From Cuspidothrix sp046080565 (lineage in GTDB: Bacteria > Cyanobacteriota > Cyanobacteriia > Cyanobacteriales > Nostocaceae), in NCBI GenBank assembly GCA_046080565.1, contig JBJTUF010000098.1, positions 1-27,065 of the forward strand: 27,065 nt of DNA. The letters are read 5' to 3'. The notes beneath the pieces were generated by a model. The model searched no databases and was not told where the DNA came from. It saw only the letters and a list, made by a program, of their open reading frames with translations. This document shows, in pieces, positions 1 to 7,579 of the stretch. Numbering within the stretch: the first letter of the stretch is position 1; the number at the start of each line of letters is the position of its first letter. Position numbers and translations under genes: made by a program.

Positions 1-33
1 TTCTAACACTTTCTGGTATATTTCACTTATCAT
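1..33 (-). CDS. possible first codons of a divergent gene leaving the window
   Basis: On the minus strand an ATG at 33-31 opens a frame that reads MISEIYQKVLE and runs off the left edge without a stop. A weak purine run (AGAG) lies just upstream. Eleven codons are too few to assign a family, and an open frame this short can occur by chance. It is listed only because the adjacent + strand gene has no convincing start, so the 33-125 stretch may be a divergent promoter region. Confidence 0.2.
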   Translation of the reverse strand, partial: MISEIYQKVLE

Positions 34-124
34 TTTACTCTGTTAGTTCATATTTACTATTTATTACTTATCTTTTTTTGCTCCCACATTCTGTATCTCT
101 TACTACATAAGCTTTTTCTCCTTC

Positions 125-826
125 TTGTCCCCCTGTCAGTCCACACTCCTAAAAAACTTTGGTATTCCACCAGGGGTAACAGAAATAACTTTTGTTTGCT
201 ACGACGGTTATTATGTCACCGTAAAAATAGAAGACTTACTCAATTACCCGATTACTTTAGCACTAGCCAGAGATGATAAACCCATTCAGCGAGATCAAGG
301 TGGGCCAATTTATTTAATCTTTCCCTATACTCAGTATCCCAAACTCAGAGACAAATACAATGAGGGATTTTGGGCATTTTATGTAACTCACGTTATATTT
401 GGTACAGAAAAAGGATCTTTGCTTGTAGGTAATCGTCCAATCAATCTAGATGATCTTGATAAACTACCACAAGTAACTCTGAACCAAAACGTTGGTTATC
501 GCGTCTGGTGGCCGAGTAACAAAGTTAAACTACATGGTGTCAGAGTTAAAGATGTCCTTGCTTTAGCTGGTATAAAAAGTGAAAAGTCTATAGTTGTCAC
601 TGGTAAACCAGAAATTTACCGTAAAACTGCTGAAGCTATAAAATTATCACCTACAGATATCCAAAATTGCAATATCATTCTAGCCACAAAATGGGGTGAA
701 GATAAACAACCAATTTTAGCAAAAATGGGAGGACGAATAACTTTAGCCTTTGGTGATGATTGTCCAAATCACGTTAAAAATCAACAATGGGTGACTTTTG
801 TAGAAGAGTTAACACCACAATTATGA
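125..826 (+). CDS. molybdopterin-oxidoreductase (SUOX)-fold protein, start unclear
   Basis: The protein resembles the oxidoreductase molybdopterin-binding (sulfite-oxidase) fold, but as about one and a half copies. Residues 121-230 (from GVRVKDVLALAGI to WVTFVEEL) look like one unit. Residues 22-92 (YDGYYVTVKIEDLL, then DQGGPIYLIFPY, then FYVTHVIFG) look like the C-terminal half of another. No cysteine sits where a Mo ligand is expected, so a non-enzymatic binding role is plausible (inference). The only available start is TTG at 125, with no ribosome-binding site. The frame is open back to a TAG at 44-46 and that stretch is hydrophobic, so a signal peptide or a decayed N-terminus is possible. 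Its TGA overlaps the ATG of the cyclase (ATGA at 823-826), implying translational coupling and a joint role, perhaps as a periplasmic sensor partner. The fold call is moderately sure, the function is not. Confidence 0.55.
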   Translation: MSPCQSTLLKNFGIPPGVTEITFVCYDGYYVTVKIEDLLNYPITLALARDDKPIQRDQGGPIYLIFPYTQYPKLRDKYNEGFWAFYVTHVIFGTEKGSLLVGNRPINLDDLDKLPQVTLNQNVGYRVWWPSNKVKLHGVRVKDVLALAGIKSEKSIVVTGKPEIYRKTAEAIKLSPTDIQNCNIILATKWGEDKQPILAKMGGRITLAFGDDCPNHVKNQQWVTFVEELTPQL

Positions 827-2280
827 AAATGTTTACTTTTCGTTCTATCCGCACCCAAATCTTAACATCTACCACCTTACTAATTCTGGGTTTAATTGGT
901 GCGATAGTAACAGTTTGGGTTAAAAGTGAAAATACCCTTTACCGTCAAGAAAAATTGAATGATGCTAAAAGTATGTCTAAAATTCTTAGTTATACATACT
1001 CTAACGAATTATCACAAGAAAATTGGAGTCAAATTCGCTTAAATATAGATTTAATCTTGCGAGAAAATGAAGATTTTGTTTATGTATTTGTTACTGATAA
1101 ATCTGAAGATAATCAAATTGCTGCTGCTTATCCTAAAGAATATCAAAATCAGTATATTCCTGATCTAATCCCATTAAGTGTTACAGAAAAAGCAATAACA
1201 GAATCTCAAAACACTCGCATCATTGAAACATTCGGTTTAAAAAACATTTATTTTGCTGATAAATTAAGAATTAAACGCGGTCAACCAATTATTGAAGTAG
1301 CATCAGATATTCAGACATTAGCAGGTAAAAAACTTGGAACTTTACGTATTGGAATGTCTTTACAAAAAGTAGATCGTGCTATTACTAATGCAGTCAATCA
1401 AGCTTTGATAGTTGGTTCTGTAGGACTTGCTGTAGGTTAGATTTGTGCCTACATTCTTGCCCGCAGATTTAGTGATCCTGTACTGCGTTTACAGTCCAGT
1501 GTTGCCCAAATTGCTGGAGGAGATTTAGGACATCGTGCTGATATTAATAATCGTGCCGATGAAATTGGTGCATTAGCAAAGTCATTCAATGAAATGTCCG
1601 CTACCTTACAGATATCCTTTAGCAAATTACAAAAAACATTAGTTTCATTTGAGAAATTTGTTCCTGATAAATTTGTTTCTGTTATTGCCCCTGAAGGAGT
1701 AGAAAATATTACAGTTGGTGTGGCTGCAACCCGAAAAATGACAATTTTGTTTTGTGATATTCGCGGTTATACTTCTATGTCAGAAGCAATGCACCCCATG
1801 GAAATTTTTCTATTTTTAAATAACTATTTAGCCTCCATGGGAAAAGCCATAGATGATGCCGGAGGATTTATTGATAAATATATAGGTGATGCCATCATGG
1901 CCTTATTTGATGATGATAGTACAGATTGCGCTCTCAAAGCAGCAATTCTCATGATTCAAGCTTTAGATAAATTTAATTATGAAAGATCACAAAAAGGATT
2001 ACCCATAGTTTCTATCGGTATTGGTATTCATCGCGGTACAGTCGTTATGGGAACAGTTGGTTTTAGTTCCCGCATTGATTCTACAGTTATTGGTGATGCT
2101 GTCAACGTTGCCTCTCGCATTGAAGGACTAACAAAACAATATAAATGTAATGTCTTGATTACAGAATCAGTAGTTAAAAGTTTATATAATCCTGAATTAT
2201 TTTCTTTAAGACTTGTAGATGAATCAGTTAAAGTTAAAGGTAAAGATCAAGCAATTTCTATTTATGAAGTTCTAATTTAG
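823..2280 (+). pseudogene. HAMP-domain class III adenylate/guanylate cyclase interrupted by in-frame TAG
   Basis: Read from ATG 823 this is one 486-codon frame with an amber TAG at 1438-1440. Before it come a transmembrane helix (ILTSTTLLILGLIGAIVTVW), an extracytoplasmic sensor region of about 150 residues, and the start of a second helix (GSVGLAVG). After it, in the same frame, the helix resumes (ICAYILARRF). A HAMP linker follows (DPVLRLQ to DEIGALAKSFNEMSATL) and then the cyclase domain. Catalytic positions are intact: metal Asp in FCDIRGYT and in YIGDAIMALF, the purine Lys in FIDKYIGD, Asp in VIGDAVNVASR, and the Asn/Arg pair in NVASR. It should therefore make cAMP if translated whole. 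The stop falls inside the second membrane helix, so termination would leave a sensor without output. A single-base change (for example TTG to TAG), a base-call error or readthrough would all fit. ATG 1594 could give a soluble cyclase fragment. Confidence 0.85.
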
Positions 2281-2389
2281 TAGAGGCAAAAAACATCAGA
2301 ATTTCAGAAGTTAATGAGGTAGGCATTGAAATTTATCGTTCAGGGAATAGGTAAAAGACTTTGAGAAATTTTATATCTTGTAACATCTG

Positions 2390-2476
2390 GACTTAAGCAA
2401 AACTTACTGCAAATACTGTCATTGCGACCTAAGGAAGCAATCTCAAACCCCTACATTTCCTTAAAATGCGTAAGTT
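2390..2476. repeat. 87-bp MITE-like element, copy 1
   Basis: This is the same length as, and roughly 88% identical to, the element at 4945-5031. The ends are inverted repeats (GACTTAAGCAAAA at the left, TTAAAATGCGTAAGTT at the right). An internal ATTGC...GCAAT arm suggests a folded, non-coding mobile element. It lies in the 260-bp gap between the cyclase and the 3' end of the convergent kinase gene, a gap that shows nothing else clear. Confidence 0.75.
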
Positions 2477-2540
2477 CTAAACATATCTCGATTTTTTTCA
2501 AGCTGACTTACTTAGAAGGAAGAAAATCACCAATTACCTG

Positions 2541-3878
2541 CTATATATTACAATTAACCATTCGCCTTAATAAAGCCAAAAATCTCCCCTCTACACCATC
2601 TAATAAAAACCAACCATATCTTCCCCACCAAGAATCAAACCAAAAAATTCCGGCAGGAAGATGGGCAATGGGAGCGCTAAGATCAAAAGTTAAATCATCA
2701 TAATACATCCATTTTTTATCTTGTCTCCAACCAACAATATCGCCAAATTTGTCCCAAATTACACATTCAGGATCACCTTTTTGAAATAAATTTTGATAAA
2801 TGCGATTTTGGACAGAAAAGCCAAAATGTCCCTTACTATACTTTAACCACAATTGATCAATAGTGCGGATATCCTCACAGGGAAAATTTTCAATATCTTT
2901 TTCATTTAACCAACCATCATCTTCTTTTTTAACCACTGCCAACATTATTCTTGTTGTTTCTGCGTCAGCTTCTTGCCATTTTCCCTCTTTCAATAAATCT
3001 CGCAATTTAATATAATTCATCCCCACTGCTGAGACTTTTTCATAGATATGGGAGGAGTTTTTAACTAAACCCAATAACTCTCGAAACTGACGTACTGACT
3101 GCGGACGTTTTTGAAAGTCTACTGTCATTCCTTGGACAATAGCATTATTGATCCTATCACTAATATGGGCATTAAATTGTTTTGGTGGTAGTAAAAGTGT
3201 ATGATCTTTTCTATATTCTGCCGGAATAGGGACTTGTTTAGTTAATAAAGTATATAGAGTTGCTGCCAAAGCATAAACATCTGTATACTTACCAAAATTA
3301 CCTCTTTTTTTATATTGTTCTATAGGCGCGTAACCGTCGGTTCTTTCATTAGTCATATTTCGGACTTTTCCGATAGTATATTCTCTAGCTAAACCAAAAT
3401 CTATTAATACTGCTTCTGGTTTACCTCGACGTAAAATAATATTACTAGGCTTAATATCTCGGTGTAAAAATCCCTGTTGGTGAACATATTCTAAAGCCTG
3501 TCCGATTTGGTTAATATAACAGAGTGCTTCCTGTTCGGATAACTTACCATGTTCATCCAGATAAGCAGCTAAATCTTGACCATTAATATATTCCATTAGC
3601 ATTCCCCATAGTCCATCTTCTTCTATCACTTCATAAACCTTGACTATATGAGGATGAGAACATTTAGCTAATCGTAAAGCCTCATTTACAAACTTAACTT
3701 GCAAATTCTGAAAATCTTCTTTACTTTGTTGAATATGGTTAAGAGTTTTAATCACAAATATTTGATCTGTAGATACTTCTTTAACACTATATGTAACACC
3801 AAAACCACCAGTACCCAACACGTTTTGGACAATAAATCTACCATTATTCAGATATTGTTGACGTTGCCAAAGTTTCAT
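2541..3878 (-). CDS. serine/threonine protein kinase with C-terminal GUN4 domain
   Basis: A 445-aa Hanks-type kinase fused to a GUN4-like domain. Kinase motifs in order: glycine loop GTGGFGVTY (22-30), catalytic Lys44 in VIKTL, Glu66, HRDIKPSN (Asp141), DFGLA (Asp160), then APIEQY in place of APE, and D200 in YTDVYALA. All residues for ATP binding and phosphotransfer are present. From about 287 (YIKLRDLLKEGKWQEAD) to about 415 the sequence matches the GUN4 fold, including the WLKYSKGHFGFSVQNRIY region. GUN4 binds porphyrins and stimulates Mg-chelatase, so the fusion may let the kinase sense tetrapyrrole status (inference; kinase-GUN4 fusions are known in cyanobacteria). There is no transmembrane segment, so it is probably cytoplasmic. 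The ATG start follows a short AT-rich leader. The tail (LLRRMVNCNI) is unremarkable. Confidence 0.92.
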   Translation of the reverse strand: MKLWQRQQYLNNGRFIVQNVLGTGGFGVTYSVKEVSTDQIFVIKTLNHIQQSKEDFQNLQVKFVNEALRLAKCSHPHIVKVYEVIEEDGLWGMLMEYINGQDLAAYLDEHGKLSEQEALCYINQIGQALEYVHQQGFLHRDIKPSNIILRRGKPEAVLIDFGLAREYTIGKVRNMTNERTDGYAPIEQYKKRGNFGKYTDVYALAATLYTLLTKQVPIPAEYRKDHTLLLPPKQFNAHISDRINNAIVQGMTVDFQKRPQSVRQFRELLGLVKNSSHIYEKVSAVGMNYIKLRDLLKEGKWQEADAETTRIMLAVVKKEDDGWLNEKDIENFPCEDIRTIDQLWLKYSKGHFGFSVQNRIYQNLFQKGDPECVIWDKFGDIVGWRQDKKWMYYDDLTFDLSAPIAHLPAGIFWFDSWWGRYGWFLLDGVEGRFLALLRRMVNCNI

Positions 3879-3906
3879 TGATTTATGATTTCAAAATAGA
3901 TATAGC

Positions 3907-3936
3907 AGGTGACAGTTGAGAGGTGACAGGTGACAG
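3907..3936. repeat. short tandem repeat of AGGTGACAG
   Basis: AGGTGACAG occurs at 3907-3915, 3921-3929 and 3928-3936, the last two overlapping with a 7-bp period. It resembles other purine-rich heptamer-type repeats of filamentous cyanobacteria and is just upstream of the kinase gene. Confidence 0.6.
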
Positions 3937-4054
3937 AGTTGAAAGTCCTTTAGTGTATAGTTTTTTAGGTAAATTCTGTATCTTATTCAAGTCCATACCG
4001 CTATAAAGAAGATATTTTTTAGTTAAAAGTGCCTAAAAACGAAATATCTAAACC

Positions 4055-4200
4055 AAGTTGCTACTTATAACTATAAGCCTTCTAGATGCCACTAAATCCC
4101 CTTTAAAAAGAGGGACTTTGATTAATTTCCTCCCTTTCTAAGGGAGGAAAGGGGGATTCTAATCGAGAAATAAACCTGAATATTTGTAACTAGCAACTTA
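4055..4200. repeat. about 146-bp MITE-like inverted-repeat element
   Basis: The left end AAGTTGCTACTTATAAC is inverted at the right end as GTAACTAGCAACTT, with a few mismatches. Between them lies a smaller hairpin: CCCCTTTAAAAAGAGGG, followed by CCTCCCTTTCTAAGGGAGG and GGGGGA. There is no coding frame. It is probably a non-autonomous transposable element; I infer this from structure only. Confidence 0.55.
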
Positions 4201-4300
4201 CGTTATCTAGTCTATTTAACTCCTGAATTTTTGTATATATGTTATATATTACACTTTATAAGTTGATCTGTCAGGCTTCAACCTCACAATAATAGTACCC

Positions 4301-4945
4301 ATGACTCCAGAACAACTAATGTATGCTTTATTTTTACATTGGCAAGGCACATTTAGACCTTCCACTACAGATAAAGTATTATTAAAACAAATTTTTAATG
4401 ATTTGATTGCAGCCTATTCTAGTCCAAATCGGTACTACCATACCTTAAAACATATTTTCCACGTTATCAGTACCATTGATATTTTACAAGTCTATGCCCC
4501 AGACTTGGAGGCTGTAAAACTGGCAGCTTGGTTTCATGATGTCATTTATGACACTCATTCTCAAGATAATGAAGAACTAAGTGCGGAGTATGCAAGCCAA
4601 ATTTTAGGAAAATTAGCACTTCCCACTACGGAAATTAATACAGTCCATCAATTAATTTTGAATACTAAATATCATCAAGGTGAAGACTTAAATAGCCAAG
4701 TTTTATTAGATGCGGATTTAGCAATTTTATCAGCAAAATCTAGGGAATATCAAGAATATTCTCAAGCCATTCGTCAAGAATATGCTTGGGTATCAGATTT
4801 AGAATATATCCAAGGCAGAAAACAAGTTTTAGAAAGATTTTTGCAGCGAGAACGTATTTATTTTACACCTTTAATGTTTGATAACAATGAAAAATCTGCC
4901 CGTGATAATTTACAAACAGAAATTAATTGTCTTATTAACCACTAG
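4301..4945 (+). CDS. predicted metal-dependent HD-superfamily phosphohydrolase
   Basis: A 214-aa all-helical protein of the COG4339-type HD family. Metal-ligand motifs are visible: His in NRYYHTLKHI (about 47-51), the HD pair in AAWFHDVIYD (79-80), and a downstream Asp in LLDADLAIL (about 137-139). The conserved stretch after the HD motif (EELSAEYA) also fits. The substrate is unknown; related HD enzymes hydrolyse nucleotide or phosphate esters. No signal peptide or membrane segment is seen, so it is cytoplasmic. ATG 4301 has no clear ribosome-binding site, but the family N-terminus (a Trp-rich start before the YHTLKH motif) is complete. It stands alone. The G of its TAG stop is the first base of an 87-bp MITE copy, so the insertion landed exactly at the gene end. 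Confidence 0.88.
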   Translation: MTPEQLMYALFLHWQGTFRPSTTDKVLLKQIFNDLIAAYSSPNRYYHTLKHIFHVISTIDILQVYAPDLEAVKLAAWFHDVIYDTHSQDNEELSAEYASQILGKLALPTTEINTVHQLILNTKYHQGEDLNSQVLLDADLAILSAKSREYQEYSQAIRQEYAWVSDLEYIQGRKQVLERFLQRERIYFTPLMFDNNEKSARDNLQTEINCLINH

Positions 4946-5031
4946 ACTTATGCAAAACCTACTTCAAATATTGTCATTGCAACGTAAGGAAGCAATCTCA
5001 AACACTTACATTTCGTTAAAATGCGTAAGTC
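4945..5031. repeat. 87-bp MITE-like element, copy 2
   Basis: Second copy of the element at 2390-2476. The inverted ends are GACTTATGCAAAA and TTAAAATGCGTAAGTC. It fills the gap between two convergent genes almost exactly: it begins on the last base of the HD gene stop and ends 1 bp before the ChrA stop (5033). No obvious target-site duplication is visible. The ATTGC/GCAAT core could also act as a bidirectional hairpin between the genes. Confidence 0.8.
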
Positions 5032-5032
5032 A

Positions 5033-6223
5033 TCAAGCCATATAACCAAATATTACAGCACCCCAACCAATAATACCACCAGCTAAAATCAAGTAAACTG
5101 CATTTATGCGATAGTGAATGACTAAAATTGCTGAAATAATAGCAATTCCTAAACCTAAAAAGTCTATATAGGAGGTTTTTGGGATTATTAAAGTAGCTAT
5201 TCCTAATTGTATAGTAGTTAACACCATTAAAGATACAGCACTAACATTGACAGCATCTAAGAAAGGTCTTGTCCAAGGTGAATTACGCAGCTTATCTATA
5301 AAAGGATTTAAAGCAGCTACAAACAAAAATGAAGGTAGAAAAATTCCCACTGTGGCTACAATTGCCCCAGGAAATCCAGAAATTATATAACCGATAAATG
5401 TAGCAGTAGAAAGTACCGGACCTGGAGTAAATTGGCCAATAGCAACTGCATCTAATAATTGTTGTTGCGTTAACCAACCATATTCTTCTACTAATCCTCT
5501 TTGCAAAAAGGCGATTAACAAATAACCACCGCCGAATAAAACACTACCAACTTTGAGAAAAAATAAACCCAATTGCCATAAAGGTACGGATATATAATTA
5601 TGGATAGCTGTATTTACATTTATAGTCTGGGGAAAAAATGTCCCTGTAGTTAAAAGAGTCATAATTAAATTAGTTTGATTACTACTACGTAACCAAATCA
5701 TGCCTAATATTCCTCCTAATAATAAAGCCAGAACTTCATTAACTTTTGCAATCACAGTTATTAAACCAACACCTACAGCAATTATGAATAATTTTCGTGT
5801 TTTGATTGCTTTTTTTGCTAAACCCCAAACAGCATTAACAATAATAGCTAAAACAACGGGTTTAATGCCATAAAGTATAGGTGCAAATTGAGGTAAAGTT
5901 CCATAATGGACATAAATCCAAGCAAATACACCTGTAATTAAAACCGCAGGTAAAATAAAACAAACTCCCGCAACAATTAAACCTAACCACCCAGCATAAA
6001 TATATCCGATATGAATAGCCATTTCTGTGGAATTGGGACCAGGAATTAAGTTAGTTGCCCCTAATAAATCTAAAAAATGTTCCTGGGTTAACCATTGCCG
6101 ACGTTTAACTACTTCATTTTCTATCATGGCAATGTGGGCAACGGGTCCACCAAAACCAATAATACCTAATTTGAGGAAAAGCTGGGCAATTTCATTTAAA
6201 CGATTGAATGATAAATTACTCAT
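5033..6223 (-). CDS. chrA: ChrA-type chromate ion transporter (CHR family, two-domain)
   Basis: A 396-aa polytopic membrane protein with the two tandem CHR domains of long-chain ChrA. In the first half GFGGPVAHIAMIENEV (about 22-37) and the NLIPGPNSTEMAIHIGY segment are diagnostic. The second half repeats the pattern with LFGGGYLLIAFLQRGLVEEYGWL and GQFTPGPVLSTATFIGY. About ten hydrophobic helices are seen, so it sits in the inner membrane. Known members export chromate by proton-coupled antiport; in an aquatic cyanobacterium the real substrate could be another oxyanion (inference). Its ATG overlaps the TAA of the upstream glycerophosphodiesterase gene by 8 bp (ATGAGTAA), so the two are translated as one operon. 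It ends next to a MITE. Confidence 0.93.
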   Translation of the reverse strand: MSNLSFNRLNEIAQLFLKLGIIGFGGPVAHIAMIENEVVKRRQWLTQEHFLDLLGATNLIPGPNSTEMAIHIGYIYAGWLGLIVAGVCFILPAVLITGVFAWIYVHYGTLPQFAPILYGIKPVVLAIIVNAVWGLAKKAIKTRKLFIIAVGVGLITVIAKVNEVLALLLGGILGMIWLRSSNQTNLIMTLLTTGTFFPQTINVNTAIHNYISVPLWQLGLFFLKVGSVLFGGGYLLIAFLQRGLVEEYGWLTQQQLLDAVAIGQFTPGPVLSTATFIGYIISGFPGAIVATVGIFLPSFLFVAALNPFIDKLRNSPWTRPFLDAVNVSAVSLMVLTTIQLGIATLIIPKTSYIDFLGLGIAIISAILVIHYRINAVYLILAGGIIGWGAVIFGYMA

Positions 6224-7193
6224 ATTTTTTCATCTTAAAAGCTATATCAGGATAATCACTAAATATACCATCTATACCTAAACTGAAAAATAGTTGATAT
6301 TCTTGTTGAGGATTTCCTTGACAGTCTAAAGGTAAGAAAAAATCTTCATTTCTGAAAGTCCAAGCATGAACTTGTAAATTAGCTGTATGGGCATTTCTAA
6401 TTAAAGATGTTGGTAATAATAATTGACCGTGATTATCTCTAGGAATCAATAGGTTTTTGTGTACACCAATTGCTTGGGCATATTGGGCAATTTCTGCTAA
6501 TTCTTTTGGACTTAATAAATCTGTGTAGGTGCGAGGATCATGATTAATTGTAAAATCGTAGGGTTGTCCAATATCATTAATTAATTGGACTAAAGGTAAA
6601 TCTGTTATTTTAGCTAATTGTTTGAGGTTATTAACTTCAAAAGATTGAATAAATATAGGTAAATTAATTTTGTGTAGATTCAATAATAAAGTCGGTTCTA
6701 ATGGTAAGCCAATATTTTGAAAATAACTAGGATGTTTTGTTTCTGGATAAATACCGATTTTACGCCCAAGTTCTGCACTTTTACGCTGGGCTAAATCAAT
6801 GATTTCTGCAAAGGTGGGAATCGGGAACACGCCATCATAAACTATATTTTGCGGTCGTAATTCGGGAATACGTTCTTTAGCTGTTAAAGTTTTGATTTCA
6901 GCAATGGTAAAATCTTCTGTAAACCAACCTGTTTTAATTTCGCCATCAATAATTTTAGTAGTTTTTAAATGAGCAAATTCGGGATGATTGATAATATCTG
7001 TAGTTTGTGATATTTCATTTTCATGACGGGCAATTAAAACACCATCTTTAGTAATGACTAAATCAGGTTCAATATAATCAGCCCCTAAATCAATTGCTAA
7101 TTCATAACTGGCTAAAGTGTGTTCAGGACGATAGCCACTTGCACCTCGATGGGCAATAATAATCGGAGGTTTAATAGAGATTGTGTTTAACAT
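6216..7193 (-). CDS. glycerophosphodiester phosphodiesterase
   Basis: A 325-aa enzyme of the GDPD family (TIM barrel), hydrolysing glycerophosphodiesters to glycerol-3-phosphate and an alcohol. Active-site residues are at the expected places: His15-Arg16 in IAHRGASG, Glu24 in RPEHT, Glu42 and Asp44 in YIEPDLV, His57 in ARHENEI, and a further acid in GIYPETKHP. The inserts (TTDIINHPEF, and the long segment before IPELRP) match the longer GlpQ-like type. Unlike periplasmic GlpQ there is no signal peptide, so it is probably cytoplasmic. It is the first gene of a two-gene unit, with an 8-bp overlap to chrA. The pairing is curious because phospholipid salvage and oxyanion export have no known link. 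Confidence 0.92.
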   Translation of the reverse strand: MLNTISIKPPIIIAHRGASGYRPEHTLASYELAIDLGADYIEPDLVITKDGVLIARHENEISQTTDIINHPEFAHLKTTKIIDGEIKTGWFTEDFTIAEIKTLTAKERIPELRPQNIVYDGVFPIPTFAEIIDLAQRKSAELGRKIGIYPETKHPSYFQNIGLPLEPTLLLNLHKINLPIFIQSFEVNNLKQLAKITDLPLVQLINDIGQPYDFTINHDPRTYTDLLSPKELAEIAQYAQAIGVHKNLLIPRDNHGQLLLPTSLIRNAHTANLQVHAWTFRNEDFFLPLDCQGNPQQEYQLFFSLGIDGIFSDYPDIAFKMKKYE

Positions 7194-7579
7194 GACTTGT
7201 TTTTAATTATCTATTTTTGGCGATCGCTAATTATATATGGTAATTTGTAAGTTATTGATCAATTGTCTGTGAATATTAAAATATTCTAAAATACAGTTAC
7301 ACCAACAGTCAACAAATAACAACCAATGATTTAACGGATAATTTATGATCTAATATCCTAAAATATATACTTCTCATAGACCATAAAACAACAACATCCT
7401 GATACGGAAGTGTGGTGTTAGCCATAAATATCGTTATCCTGAAAATCCTGATTCAGACAAAAAATGCTTTTCTTAGAGAAAATGCCTATTATCAATGGAG
7501 TTGCGCCCAAGGGTCGGAACTGGCCTACAATACTGGAATTGACTAATATGAAGCCACGCCCAGTTAAAAACAGTATCTT
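7194..7579. other. 386-bp divergent intergenic region
   Basis: This gap lies between the divergent glycerophosphodiesterase and glyS genes. It holds a HIP1 site (GCGATCGC at 7220-7227) and a repeat tail AATCCTGATTCAGACA at 7444-7459, whose exact 16-bp copy is at 12475-12490. I find no convincing open frame, tRNA or leader RNA. The glyS promoter should lie in its right half, but I could not pick one with confidence. Confidence 0.55.

Larger units (their letters stand above)
3879..4300. other. 422-bp intergenic region with repeats between divergent genes
   Basis: This gap separates the divergent kinase and HD-hydrolase genes, so it must hold both promoters. I see a short GGTGACAG tandem repeat at 3907-3936 and an inverted-repeat element at 4055-4200. 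The rest is AT-rich, with no convincing open frame and no RNA gene. Confidence 0.6.

Noticed and set aside
2422..2703. Open + frame of 93 codons overlapping the end of the kinase gene
   Set aside because: Its first part lies in the MITE-like repeat and the rest is antisense to the GUN4 domain; there is no domain pattern and no ribosome-binding site.
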